Source: Xanthobacteraceae bacterium
GTDB taxonomy: Bacteria; Pseudomonadota; Alphaproteobacteria; Rhizobiales; Xanthobacteraceae
DNA length: 64,000 nt
Direction: 5' to 3'
Assembly: GCA_022844485.1 (NCBI GenBank)
Contig: JALHLQ010000001.1
Span: forward strand, 372,001 to 436,000
Shown: positions 43,032 to 51,961 of the stretch, in pieces
Numbering within the stretch: position 1 is the first letter of the stretch
Layout: every line of letters starts with the position of its first letter
Translations under genes and position numbers: made by a program
Notes under the pieces: generated by a model
What the model was told of the DNA's origin: nothing
Databases searched by the model: none
Seen by the model: only the letters and a program-made list of their open reading frames with translations

Positions 43032-45242
43032 ATGAACCTCACCAACTTCAAGTTCGACGTTGATGCCGACGGCATCGCGGCTGTGACCTGGGACATGCCG
43101 GGCCGCTCGATGAACGTGATCGACCTCAAGGTTATCGAAGAGCTGTCCGCGATCGTCGACAAGGTCAAGGACGATCCCGCCATCAAGGGCGCAGTGGTCA
43201 CCTCGGCGAAAGACTCGTTCTCCGCCGGCGCGGATCTGGAAATGCTCGATGGTCTTGCGAAAGTCTTTGGCGAGATGGCGGCAGGACAGGGAGAGGAGGC
43301 CGCAGTCGCGCGCTTGTTCGAGGATTCACGCCAGTTGTCTCTGCTTTACCGGCGTCTCGAGACGAGCGGCAAACCGTGGGTCGCCGCCATCAATGGCACG
43401 GCGCTGGGCGGCGGGTTCGAGCTGGCGCTCGCTTGTCACCATCGCGTCGCATCCGACAATCCCAAGACCCGCGTCGGCTTGCCCGAGGTGAAGGTCGGTC
43501 TTTTCCCCGGTGCGGGCGGCACGACCCGCATCTCGCGCATGATGCCGCCGACGGATGCCCTCCAGCTTCTTTTGAAAGGCGATCAACTCCGCGTCGATCG
43601 CGCCAAGGCGATGAAGCTGATCGACAACGTCGTGCCTGCCGAGAATCTCCTCCAGGCAGCGAAAGACTGGATCAAGGCTGGCAACAAAGGCGTCGCGCCC
43701 TGGGATCAGCCGAACTACAAGCTGCCGGTGAAAGTGTATTCGCCCGCCGGAATGCAGGTCTTCCCGGCCGCCAACGCGATTTATCGCCGAGAGACCTACG
43801 ACAATTATCCGGCCATCCGCGCCATGCTGCAGACCGTGTATGAAGGGCTGCAGCTTCCGATGGACTTGGCGTTGCGCGTCGAGTCGCGATACTTCACGAA
43901 AGTGATCCGCTCGCCGGAAGCGGCGGCCATGATCCGCTCCCTCTTCGTGTCTATGCAGGAGTTGAACAAGGGCGCACGCCGGCCCGAAGGCCTTCCGCCG
44001 GCAAGCTTGAAGAAAGTCGGCGTCATCGGCGCCGGCTTCATGGGTGCGGGCATCGCCTATGTGACCGCGCAAGCCGGCATCGACGTCGTCCTTATCGACC
44101 GCGATCAGGAATCCGCCGACAAAGGCAAGGCCTATTCGCACAAGCTGGTAACCAACCAGATCAACAAGGGCCGCGCGAAGACGGCAGACCGGGACGAATT
44201 GCTTGCGCGCATTACGCCGACCGCCGACTACGGCGCGCTGCAAGGGTGCGATCTCGTCATCGAGGCCGTTTTCGAGGACCGTAAGGTGAAGGCCGAGGCG
44301 ATTGCAAAGGCCGAAGCCGTGATCAGCGACAAGATCGTGTTTGGCTCGAACACCTCGACTCTTCCTATTACATCGCTCGCAAACGAGTCGAAACGCCCCA
44401 AGAACTTCATCGGCGTCCACTTCTTCTCGCCGGTCGAGAAAATGATGCTGGTCGAAATCATCATGGGCAAGAAGACGAGCAATGCGGCGCTCGCTGTGGC
44501 GCTCGACTACGTGCGCGCGATCAGGAAGACGCCGATCGTCGTGAACGATTCGCGTGGTTTCTATACCTCGCGCGTGGTCGGTACCTATATTCGCGAAGGT
44601 CATTTGATGCTCGCCGAAGGCGTGCCGCCGGCGATGATCGAGAATGTGGGCCGCATGGCGGGCATGCCGGTGGGACCGCTGTCGCTGAATGACGAAGTGG
44701 CCGTCGATCTTGCTTGGAAGATTCTGAAAGCCACGGAAGCCGATCTCGGCCCCGAAGCGGTTGATCCACGGCAGAAGGCGTTGCTCGAAGAAATGGTCGA
44801 GAAACGCGGCCGCTACGGCCGCAAGAACGCGAAGGGCTTCTACGATTACCCGGAAAAGGGACCGAAGAAGCTCTGGCCCGGGCTCGAGGACTTGCAGAAA
44901 ACAAAACTCGATCCCGACACCATCGACGTGAACGAAATCAAGCATCGTCTGCTTGCGATCCAGGCGCTCGAGACGGCGCGCATTTTTGATGAGGGCGTGC
45001 TCACCGACGTACGCGAGGCCGATGTCGGCTCGATCCTCGGCTTCGGCTTTGCGCCCTATTCCGGGGGCACGCTCTCATATATCGATATGATGGGCACGAA
45101 ACGCTTCGTCGAACTGTGCAAGACGCTGGAGAAGAAATACGGTCCGCGCTTCAAGCCTTCGAGGTTACTGCTCGAAATGGCGAAGCGCAACGAGACCTTT
45201 TATTCCCGCTTTGCCCCGGCGCGCCGGCGCGAAGCGGCCTGA
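43032..45242 (+). CDS. 3-hydroxyacyl-CoA dehydrogenase/enoyl-CoA hydratase (FadB/FadJ type)
   Basis: 736-residue bifunctional enzyme for the two middle steps of beta-oxidation. The N-terminal crotonase domain has SFSAGADLEMLDGL, INGTALGGGFELALACHHR and GLPEVKVGLFPGAGGTTRI; the NAD domain starts near residue 330 with VGVIGAGFMGAGIAYVTAQA and includes VIEAVFEDRKVK, FGSNTSTLP and IGVHFFSPVEKM. GGGAGAAG precedes the ATG. Last gene of the operon, followed by a strong terminator. Confidence 0.94.
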   Translation: MNLTNFKFDVDADGIAAVTWDMPGRSMNVIDLKVIEELSAIVDKVKDDPAIKGAVVTSAKDSFSAGADLEMLDGLAKVFGEMAAGQGEEAAVARLFEDSRQLSLLYRRLETSGKPWVAAINGTALGGGFELALACHHRVASDNPKTRVGLPEVKVGLFPGAGGTTRISRMMPPTDALQLLLKGDQLRVDRAKAMKLIDNVVPAENLLQAAKDWIKAGNKGVAPWDQPNYKLPVKVYSPAGMQVFPAANAIYRRETYDNYPAIRAMLQTVYEGLQLPMDLALRVESRYFTKVIRSPEAAAMIRSLFVSMQELNKGARRPEGLPPASLKKVGVIGAGFMGAGIAYVTAQAGIDVVLIDRDQESADKGKAYSHKLVTNQINKGRAKTADRDELLARITPTADYGALQGCDLVIEAVFEDRKVKAEAIAKAEAVISDKIVFGSNTSTLPITSLANESKRPKNFIGVHFFSPVEKMMLVEIIMGKKTSNAALAVALDYVRAIRKTPIVVNDSRGFYTSRVVGTYIREGHLMLAEGVPPAMIENVGRMAGMPVGPLSLNDEVAVDLAWKILKATEADLGPEAVDPRQKALLEEMVEKRGRYGRKNAKGFYDYPEKGPKKLWPGLEDLQKTKLDPDTIDVNEIKHRLLAIQALETARIFDEGVLTDVREADVGSILGFGFAPYSGGTLSYIDMMGTKRFVELCKTLEKKYGPRFKPSRLLLEMAKRNETFYSRFAPARRREAA

Positions 45243-45262
45243 ACGCATCGCTGCGAGTGCTT

Positions 45263-45304
45263 GCCAGTTCGGGTGGGGTAACACTCACCCGGACTGGCTT
45301 TGTT
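45263..45304 (+). terminator. Intrinsic terminator after the beta-oxidation operon
   Basis: Stem GCCAGTTCGGGTG (45263-45275) with CACCCGGACTGGC (45286-45298): 12 Watson-Crick pairs and one G-U around a 10-nt loop, followed by TTTGTT. It separates the operon from the MFS gene. Confidence 0.85.
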
Positions 45305-45335
45305 CGCTGAACCCTTGAAGGGGAGGGATGAAGCG

Positions 45336-46556
45336 ATGATGGGCACTGCTTCCAAGAATCCCCTCCTCCGCCTCCGCGAAATTCCGGCCGGCATCTGGGC
45401 CATCGGTCTCGTTTCGGCCTTGATGGACATCTCCTCTGAGATGATCCATGCGCTTCTGCCGCTCTACCTGGTCAGCGTGCTCGGCGTCTCGATGCTGACG
45501 GTGGGTCTCATCGAGGGCGTCGCCGAGTCCATCGCACAGATCGTCAAGATCTTTTCCGGCGCGCTCAGCGACCGTTTGGGAAAGCGCAAGCTGCTCGCCG
45601 TAATCGGTTACGGTCTCGCCGCGCTGACAAAGCCCATTTTCCCGCTTGCGGCAAACATCGGTTGGATCGTCGCCGCCCGCTTCATCGATCGCATTGGAAA
45701 AGGCATCCGCGGCGCGCCGCGCGATGCGCTCGTCGCCGATATCACGCCGGCGCATCTGCGCGGTGCGAGCTTCGGCCTGCGCCAATCACTCGATACGATC
45801 GGCGCGTTTCTCGGTCCGCTTCTCGCGATGGCTTTGATGGCCGCAACCGCGAGCAATTTCACCGCGGTCTTTTGGGTTGCCGTGCTGCCGGCCGTTCTTT
45901 CCGTCGTGGTTCTGATGGTGGCGGTACGCGAACCGCCGCGTCCACCCGAGATCAAGCCCGTGCGCGCGCCGCTCTCCCGCGCGGAACTCGGCAGGCTCGG
46001 CTCGCCCTTTTGGCTCGTCGTGGCCGTTGCGACCGTCTTCACGCTGGCCCGCTTCAGCGAAGCCTTCCTGCTGCTGCGCGCGCAAGCGGGCGGCCTTCCG
46101 CTTGCGCTGGTCCCGGCCGTGCTGGTGGTGATGAACGTGGTTTATGCGCTCTCCTCCTATCCGGCCGGCGTGCTATCGGACCGTTTCGGCCGCTACCCGC
46201 TCGCCTTGGCCGGTCTGTCGATGCTGATCCTGGCTGATCTCTTGCTTGCATTCGGCGATAGCCTGGCCGTGATCGGCATGGGCGTAGCGCTTTGGGGGTT
46301 GCACATGGGCCTGACGCAAGGGCTGCTCTCCGCGCTCGTGGCCGATACCGCGCCGCCCGCCTTGCGTGGCACCGCCTTCGGCCTGTTCAATCTGGTCACC
46401 GGCCTCGCGACCCTCGCCGCAAGCGTGATTGCGGGCGCGCTTTGGGACGCGGTCGGTCCGGCCGGGACCTTTATCGCCGGCGCGATTTTCTCCGCCGTGG
46501 CACTGGTTGCATTGCCTCTGGTGCGAGCGCGGATCGGGACGGCAAGGCCCCGCTAA
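45336..46556 (+). CDS. MFS transporter
   Basis: 406-residue major facilitator with about 12 membrane segments. Loop 2-3 motif SGALSDRLGKRKLLAVIG and its repeat SYPAGVLSDRFGRYPLALAG, and the substrate-path segment ARFIDRIGKGIRGAPRDALV, typical of a widespread subfamily of unknown substrate. The ATG at 45336 follows GGGAGGG by 8 nt. It lies 31 nt beyond the operon terminator and so has its own transcription. Confidence 0.88.
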   Translation: MMGTASKNPLLRLREIPAGIWAIGLVSALMDISSEMIHALLPLYLVSVLGVSMLTVGLIEGVAESIAQIVKIFSGALSDRLGKRKLLAVIGYGLAALTKPIFPLAANIGWIVAARFIDRIGKGIRGAPRDALVADITPAHLRGASFGLRQSLDTIGAFLGPLLAMALMAATASNFTAVFWVAVLPAVLSVVVLMVAVREPPRPPEIKPVRAPLSRAELGRLGSPFWLVVAVATVFTLARFSEAFLLLRAQAGGLPLALVPAVLVVMNVVYALSSYPAGVLSDRFGRYPLALAGLSMLILADLLLAFGDSLAVIGMGVALWGLHMGLTQGLLSALVADTAPPALRGTAFGLFNLVTGLATLAASVIAGALWDAVGPAGTFIAGAIFSAVALVALPLVRARIGTARPR

Positions 46557-46638
46557 ATCGTTTCTCCTCCTGGAAGGCTGCATTGCCCTTGCGCGCGCCG
46601 GACGTATAAAGTCCCGGCCCTTTCTGCCCGGAACCCGC

Positions 46639-48009
46639 ATGGCCCGAGACCAGATCGACATGACGCCGATCGAAACGCGCGACGAACTCGTCGCGTGGCT
46701 CGAGGCGGGCTGCAAGCCGAAATCCGACTGGCGCATCGGCACCGAGCACGAGAAGTTCGCCTTCGCCGTCGGCCGTCACGAACCCGTGCCCTATCAGGGG
46801 CCGCGCGGAATTCGCGCGCTGCTCGACGGCATGCGGATGCTGCTGGGCTGGGAGCCGATCACCGAGGGACCGAACATTATCGGGCTGTTCGATGTCACCG
46901 GCGGCGGCGCGATCTCGCTGGAGCCGGGCGGGCAATTCGAACTCTCCGGCGCGCCGGTCGAAACCGTGCACCAGACCTATACCGAACTGCAGGCGCATCT
47001 GGCTCAGTTGCGCGAGGTCGCCGCCCCGCTCGACATCGGCTTCCTCGGCCTCGGAATGAGCCCAAAATGGACACGTGCCGAGACCCCGCAGATGCCGAAA
47101 GGCCGCTACAAGATCATGACGGCCTACATGCCGAAGGTCGGCAAGCTCGGACTCGACATGATGTATCGCACCTGCACGGTGCAGACGAACCTCGATTTCG
47201 TGAGCGAGGCCGACATGGTGAAGAAGTTGCGCGTGTCGCTGGCGCTGCAACCGGTCGCAACGGCGCTCTTCGCAAATTCGCCTTTCACGGAAGGCAAGCC
47301 CAACGGCTTTCTCTCGTTTCGCTCGGAGATCTGGCGCGACACCGATCCGGACCGCTCCGGCATGCTGCCCTGGACTTTCGAGCCCGGCATGAGCTTCGAG
47401 CGATGGGTCGATTATGCGCTGGACGTTCCGATGTATTTCGTCAAGCGCGGCGACGCCTATATCGATGTTGCCGGCTCGTCATTTCGCGACCTGCTTGCGG
47501 GCAAGCATCCGGCGCTCCCCGGTGAGCGCGCGACGATGTCGGATTGGGCCAATCATCTGACGACGATTTTCCCCGAAGTGCGCCTGAAGCGTTACCTCGA
47601 GATGCGCGGCGCCGACTCGGGGCCTTGGCGCCGGTTGCCGGCGCTGCCGGCCTTTTGGGTCGGGCTCCTCTATGACGAGCCATCGCTCGATGCGGCATGG
47701 AGCCTCGTCAAGGACTGGAGCGCCGAGGAACGGCAGAAGCTGCGCGATGACGTGCCGAAGCTCGGCTTCAAGGCGTCGATCCGCTCGCGCACCGTTCTCG
47801 AACTCGCGAAGGAATGCATGGCGCTGGCGCAACGGGGCCTCGCTCGGCGCGATCGCGTCGATGCCACGGGCTGCGACGAGACCCGCTATCTCGATCCCTT
47901 GCGGGACTATGTCGAGCGCGGCATCACGCCGGCCGAGGAGCTGCTGCAGAAATTCCATGGACCCTGGAAGGAGTCCGTGGAGCCCGCGTTCGCTGAATAT
48001 GCCTACTGA
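46639..48009 (+). CDS. gshA: Glutamate--cysteine ligase, plant/alphaproteobacterial type
   Basis: 456-residue GCS2-family enzyme making gamma-glutamylcysteine, the first step of glutathione synthesis. Landmarks: WRIGTEHEKFAFAVG, ISLEPGGQFELSGAP, MYRTCTVQTNLDF and RLKRYLEMRGADSGPW. The chosen ATG at 46639 is the first after the MFS gene; homologs start with a similar MARDQ-type N-terminus. It is 3 nt before ybaK, likely one transcript. Confidence 0.93.
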   Translation: MARDQIDMTPIETRDELVAWLEAGCKPKSDWRIGTEHEKFAFAVGRHEPVPYQGPRGIRALLDGMRMLLGWEPITEGPNIIGLFDVTGGGAISLEPGGQFELSGAPVETVHQTYTELQAHLAQLREVAAPLDIGFLGLGMSPKWTRAETPQMPKGRYKIMTAYMPKVGKLGLDMMYRTCTVQTNLDFVSEADMVKKLRVSLALQPVATALFANSPFTEGKPNGFLSFRSEIWRDTDPDRSGMLPWTFEPGMSFERWVDYALDVPMYFVKRGDAYIDVAGSSFRDLLAGKHPALPGERATMSDWANHLTTIFPEVRLKRYLEMRGADSGPWRRLPALPAFWVGLLYDEPSLDAAWSLVKDWSAEERQKLRDDVPKLGFKASIRSRTVLELAKECMALAQRGLARRDRVDATGCDETRYLDPLRDYVERGITPAEELLQKFHGPWKESVEPAFAEYAY

Positions 48010-48012
48010 CCA

Positions 48013-48483
48013 ATGGCCAAGGCGACACCCGCGACCGTCGCGTTGACCAAATCCGGCGTTCCTTTCGCGCTGCACGAATACGACTACGACCCGGACGCGC
48101 CGCGCATCGGCATGCAAGCTGCGGAAGCGCTCGCCGTCTCGCCGCAGTGCCTCCTGAAAACCCTGATGGCGAAGGCCGGCGGTGCAATTGTCTGCGTGCT
48201 GATTCCAAGCGACCGGGAAGTGAGTTTGAAAAAACTCGCCGCGGCTGCGGGCGCAAAAGACGCCGCTATGCTTCCGCCCGCGGACGCCGAGCGCGTCAGC
48301 GGCTATCACGTCGGCGGCATTTCGCCCTTTGGGCAAAAGAAACGCGTGAAGGTCTTCATCGAAGCCGATGCGCTCAGGCACGCGACCGTCATCGTCAATG
48401 GTGGCCGGCGCGGCTTGCAGATCGAGACCTCGCCGCAGGACCTCATCCGGGTCCTCGACGCGGTTTCGGCGCCGCTGAGCTGA
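48013..48483 (+). CDS. ybaK: YbaK-type Cys-tRNA(Pro)/aminoacyl-tRNA deacylase
   Basis: 156-residue YbaK/EbsC protein that hydrolyses mischarged Cys-tRNA(Pro). Features: PFALHEYDYDP, QCLLKTLMAKAGG with the catalytic-site Lys, SLKKLAAAAGAKDAAML, GYHVGGISPFGQKKR and a C-terminal VNGGRRGLQIETSPQDL. It starts 3 nt after gshA. Pairing a cysteine-handling editor with glutathione synthesis is suggestive, but may be chance. Confidence 0.93.
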   Translation: MAKATPATVALTKSGVPFALHEYDYDPDAPRIGMQAAEALAVSPQCLLKTLMAKAGGAIVCVLIPSDREVSLKKLAAAAGAKDAAMLPPADAERVSGYHVGGISPFGQKKRVKVFIEADALRHATVIVNGGRRGLQIETSPQDLIRVLDAVSAPLS

Positions 48484-48562
48484 TCCTTGGGTCGCATTCG
48501 CTTGTGGCGCGCATGGCGGCCATGTGACGCCATCCGTTGCGGTTCACGGCGTCGTCACGCTT

Positions 48563-49528
48563 ATGGTTCGTATGTCCGAAATGGCCCCCGGCGCGTCCGT
48601 CCCCCAGAAGAAAGCTGCGCGATGCCGCCCGACCTGGGCGCCGCTCGATTTCGCGCTTTATGCCGGCGCGGTACTGGCCTGGGGTTTTTCCTGGATCGCA
48701 TTAAGCTCTCAGGTCAGCGCGGTTGCGCCGGAAGTGTCGGTGGTGTGGCGTTTTGCGCTTGCAGCGCCGCTGATGATGGCTATTGCGCTCGCGCGCAGCG
48801 AAAGCCTTCGTTTCCCCAAGACCGATCACCTGCGGTTCGCCGCCCTGGGCGCTACGATTTTTTCCACCAATTTCACCCTGTTCTATTACGGGGCGCAGGT
48901 TCTGACGTCGGGGCTTCTTTCAGTGGTCTTTTCGCTGGCGTCGATCATCAATGTCGGGCTCGGCGCGCTCGTGCTGGGCGCGCCGATCGACCGCCGCGTT
49001 GCGCTTGGCGCGCTCTTTGGCGGCGCCGGCGTCGCGCTGATGTTCTATCCCGAGATCGCCTCGGCCGGTTTCGACAAGAACGCGGCCATGGGGCTTGTCT
49101 ATTGCTTGGCCGGGACGCTGTCCTTCTGCTTCGGGAACATGATCTCGGCGGGACTGCAGCGGCGCGCAATTCCGGTCTTTGCCGCAAGCGCCTGGGGCAT
49201 GCTCTATGGCGCCATCCTATTGGCCTTCTTTGCTGCCTTCCGCGGGCGCGCCTTCGTCATCGAACCGACTCCGGTCTATATCGGCGGCCTCGTGTTTCTT
49301 GCGGTGGTTGCGTCCGTCGGAGCCTTCGCCTTCTATTTGACTTTGCTGGGACGAATCGGAGCCGACCGCGCCGCCTACGCCACGGTCATGATCCCGATTG
49401 TTGCGCTCGGGGTGTCCACGGTGGCCGAGGCCTATGTCTGGACCTGGCCCGCGGCGCTCGGGCTGCTCGCGGTGATCACCGGCAATGTGCTGGTGTTGAA
49501 GCCGCGCCGGCAGCACGTGATCCCGTAA
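48563..49528 (+). CDS. DMT/EamA family transporter
   Basis: 321-residue drug/metabolite transporter-type permease with ten predicted membrane helices and two EamA halves (LAWGFSWIALSSQVSAV; VFLAVVASVGAFAFYLTLLG with RAAYATVMIPIVAL). Substrate unknown. The start is uncertain: in-frame GTG 48524, ATG 48563, ATG 48572 and ATG 48581 lie before the first helix, and none has a clear Shine-Dalgarno. Confidence 0.85.
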   Translation: MVRMSEMAPGASVPQKKAARCRPTWAPLDFALYAGAVLAWGFSWIALSSQVSAVAPEVSVVWRFALAAPLMMAIALARSESLRFPKTDHLRFAALGATIFSTNFTLFYYGAQVLTSGLLSVVFSLASIINVGLGALVLGAPIDRRVALGALFGGAGVALMFYPEIASAGFDKNAAMGLVYCLAGTLSFCFGNMISAGLQRRAIPVFAASAWGMLYGAILLAFFAAFRGRAFVIEPTPVYIGGLVFLAVVASVGAFAFYLTLLGRIGADRAAYATVMIPIVALGVSTVAEAYVWTWPAALGLLAVITGNVLVLKPRRQHVIP

Positions 49529-49641
49529 AAAGGGACACCGGTGTTCGGAAAAGATCCCCAATAACGAATAAAATGTCGTCTCGATTCCGAACTTCGTACG
49601 TGGTCGCGGTCATCTCTTGAATTCCGCTCCACAGCCGCCGT

Positions 49642-50520
49642 TCACTCCGCCGCCCGCGCCTCCGACATGTTGTCGAGAGAGGAGATGATATGTCCGGCAA
49701 GCGCCTCGGTCAGCGTCGAGCTTTCATGCTTGCTTCGCAACAACCCGATCTGGCAAGCCGGCAATTCCGGAAAGCCCTCGCTGGTGCTCAGGATGCGCAT
49801 CCCGGGCCGCAAACCGGATTCGGGCAAGACCGAGACCGCAAGTCCCGTCAGCACGGCGGCGGACAGCGCGCCCGCATTCGAGCTCGAATAGAGCAGCCGA
49901 TGCGGCCGGCCGATGGTTTCAAGGCGCTCCAGCGCGGTCTTTCGCCACGCGCAGGTTTGTCGCCCAAGCGCTAGCGGCAGCGGCGCTTCGGTGTGCGTCG
50001 GATGGCGCGCAGACGTGACCCACAAGAGTCTTTCCCGCCGGAAAATTTCCGCCGGACGCACAAGCTCGCAATTCGTCACGATCGCAAGATCGAGCTCGTT
50101 CGCATCGATGCGCTCAACGAGATCCACCGAAGGCTCGCACAAGACGCTCAGTTCAACGCCCGGATAGATGCGGGAGAACCGCGCCATGATTTCCGGCAGA
50201 TAGCGGTCGGCATAGTCGTCCGGCACGCCGAGCCGGGCTCTTCCGCTGAACGCGTCGTCGGAGAAGGCGGTGACCGCCTCCACATTCAGCTTGACGATGC
50301 GGCGCGCATAATCGAGCAGGCGCTCGCCATCTTCGGTCAGCCGCGAGTTGCGCCCGTCGCGCACGAAAATCTCGCGCTCGAGCCTTTCCTCGAGTCGTTT
50401 CATTTGCATCGAGACGGCGGACTGCGTCTTGTGGACGATCTCCGCGGCTTTGGTGAAGCTGCCGGTCTCTGCGATGGCGATGAAGGTGCGGAGCTGATCC
50501 ACATCAAGGAGGGCAGTCAT
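49642..50520 (-). CDS. LysR family transcriptional regulator
   Basis: 292 residues: N-terminal winged HTH (LRTFIAIAETGSFTKAAEIV, HKTQSAVSMQMKRLEE) and an effector-binding domain (RARLGVPDDYADRYLPEIM, ELDLAIVTNCE). The ATG at 50520 has AGGAG 6 nt upstream and fits the family start (TALLDVDQL). It is divergent from the DUF1127 gene. Repeated ATTCGTTTC elements and a dyad in the divergent region are candidate autoregulatory sites. Confidence 0.92.
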   Translation of the reverse strand: MTALLDVDQLRTFIAIAETGSFTKAAEIVHKTQSAVSMQMKRLEERLEREIFVRDGRNSRLTEDGERLLDYARRIVKLNVEAVTAFSDDAFSGRARLGVPDDYADRYLPEIMARFSRIYPGVELSVLCEPSVDLVERIDANELDLAIVTNCELVRPAEIFRRERLLWVTSARHPTHTEAPLPLALGRQTCAWRKTALERLETIGRPHRLLYSSSNAGALSAAVLTGLAVSVLPESGLRPGMRILSTSEGFPELPACQIGLLRSKHESSTLTEALAGHIISSLDNMSEARAAE

Positions 50521-50556
50521 GTACGCTCCTGTGGCCATCAATGATGATGATGGGTT

Positions 50557-50593
50557 AGATTAGAAACATTCGTTTCACTTATCAATTCGTTTC
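50557..50593 (-). promoter_or_regulatory. LysR-gene promoter overlapping dyad and direct repeats
   Basis: On the minus strand TTGATA (50585-50580) and TAATCT (50562-50557) are 17 nt apart, a fair sigma70 promoter for the LysR gene. Its spacer holds the inverted repeat GAAAC-ATTC-GTTTC (50563-50576), and ATTCGTTTC occurs twice as a direct repeat (50568-50576 and 50585-50593, 17 bp apart). This arrangement suggests regulator binding that also affects the divergent DUF1127 gene. Confidence 0.5.
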
Positions 50594-50696
50594 TGAGAGT
50601 CTCGCCGTCCCAGGCAAATCGGGTGGCCAATTCGGGTGGGCGCGGCAGAGCGGGCGCGCACGATGGCCGCCCTGTGCCTCGAGACCGGAGACGATC

Positions 50697-51044
50697 ATGT
50701 TGACCCTGACCCCAGCCAGGCCGCTTCCCTCATTCGTGCAGGCGATCGCCGCGCTCGTTCGCTCGGGTCATGCGCGCGTTCGCCGGTTTGCCCAGGCGCT
50801 AAAACACCGGCGCGAGGCGGCGATGCTCGTCGAGCTCGATGATCGCATGCTGCGCGATATCGGCCTGAACCGGAGCGACCTGCGCGACGCGATTTCCGAG
50901 CCGATGTGGCGCGACCCGACCGCGATCTTGGCGAGCCGCGCCGCCGAGCGGCGCATCAATCGGCCGGTGAGTTCGCCGCCGCTCCAGCCAAGTCTCCACG
51001 GCTATGCGGCGCCAAGCGCGCCGTCCTTTGTTCGCTACTACTGA
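50697..51044 (+). CDS. DUF1127 domain protein
   Basis: 115 residues with the arginine-rich DUF1127 (YjiS-like) helix motif REAAMLVELDDRMLRDIGLN followed by RSDLRDAISEP. Small DUF1127 proteins in alphaproteobacteria have been linked to RNA turnover and to phosphate/carbon responses; this one has a longer C-terminal tail of unknown use. The ATG at 50697 follows GGAG at 7 nt. It is divergent from the LysR gene, possibly its target, and is followed by a strong terminator. Confidence 0.85.
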   Translation: MLTLTPARPLPSFVQAIAALVRSGHARVRRFAQALKHRREAAMLVELDDRMLRDIGLNRSDLRDAISEPMWRDPTAILASRAAERRINRPVSSPPLQPSLHGYAAPSAPSFVRYY

Positions 51045-51110
51045 TCTCCGGCCCGACCTCCCAAGCCGGACCGCATCCGACTCCCAAGTTTCCCTCGGGA
51101 GCGGAAGCAG

Positions 51111-51141
51111 AACGCCCGCCGCAGTCCTCCGGCGGGCGTTT
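51111..51141. terminator. Intrinsic terminator between DUF1127 and DUF937 genes
   Basis: AACGCCCGCCG (51111-51121) pairs perfectly over 11 bp with CGGCGGGCGTT (51130-51140) around an 8-nt loop, ending in TTT on the plus strand. It lies between convergent genes and may serve both. Confidence 0.8.
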
Positions 51142-51156
51142 CCCTGCGGCTGGATT

Positions 51157-51840
51157 TTAAGATCCTTTGCGCGGCTGATCGGGAAAGAATGCGTCGACCA
51201 CGCGCTGCATGTTGTCGATATAGGACTGCTGCACGTTGCGTCCCGTCTCGAACATGTAAGTCAGAAGCTTTTTGTTTTCTTCGCCCAGGCGCTCGAAGTT
51301 CTTCGCCAGTGCGGCCACGTCGGCCGGCGCTGTGCCGGCGCCGGGCACAGTCAGTCCAGCGGCCGCGCCGGTCATTTGATCCATCATCTGGCGGAACATC
51401 TCGGCCGGCCCGCCACGCTGACTTGTCATGGAATGAAAAAGTCCGCCCATCAGCATCGAGGCCATGGCTGGCATCATCTGCTGCAGCACGCCCGGTCCAA
51501 GCCCCGAAAATTGCGCGGCCTGGCTTGCCACCATGCGGCTGATGTCGGCTGAGCCAAACAGCTTCATCAGCGCATCCTGTCCGGCCTGCATGCCGGGTGG
51601 CCCAAACGCCGTCGCCGGATTGTCGAACATCGTATGATAGTTCGGCTGCGCCATCATTTTCATAAGGGCGGCCAGTCCCTCCGGCGTCGAGGCCATTTGC
51701 TTGAAAGCCAGCGAGAACGCAGGCAGCAGTGCTTCCACTGCAGTTTCCGTCTGCTCGGGCGTGAGCCCAAAATGGCGCGCCAGAGCGTGAACGGCCGCGC
51801 CAGCCTGAGCATGCGCCATGATGTCGTAGAGATTGAGCAT
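51157..51840 (-). CDS. DUF937-like protein
   Basis: 227 residues: an N-terminal DUF937-type domain (MLNLYDIMAHAQAGAAVHAL, LTPEQTETAVEALLPAFSLA), a methionine/glycine-rich middle (VLQQMMPAMASMLMGGLFH) and a C-terminal helix NFERLGEENKKLLTYMFETG that resembles phasin or PhaM-like segments. A link to polyhydroxyalkanoate granules is possible but unproven. Monocistronic; ends against the shared terminator. Confidence 0.75.
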   Translation of the reverse strand: MLNLYDIMAHAQAGAAVHALARHFGLTPEQTETAVEALLPAFSLAFKQMASTPEGLAALMKMMAQPNYHTMFDNPATAFGPPGMQAGQDALMKLFGSADISRMVASQAAQFSGLGPGVLQQMMPAMASMLMGGLFHSMTSQRGGPAEMFRQMMDQMTGAAAGLTVPGAGTAPADVAALAKNFERLGEENKKLLTYMFETGRNVQQSYIDNMQRVVDAFFPDQPRKGS

Positions 51841-51961
51841 CGTCCGACTGTCTCCAGCAAGAAGACTCTTACAGCCCCCCGTCTGCCTTGAACATCACAT
51901 TTGGGTCAGGGCGGCCTTCCGAGGCGAGCGATGACGGTTGAAGCCGGCGGATTGGGTCCGC

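Noticed and set aside
43326..44945. 539-residue open frame on the minus strand inside the FadB/J gene
   Set aside because: Antisense to a conserved enzyme and made of His/Arg/Asp-rich sequence typical of codon-position shadows.
49535..49544. ACACCGGTGT palindrome after the DMT transporter
   Set aside because: Only 10 bp, no second element or T tract; not enough to call a site.
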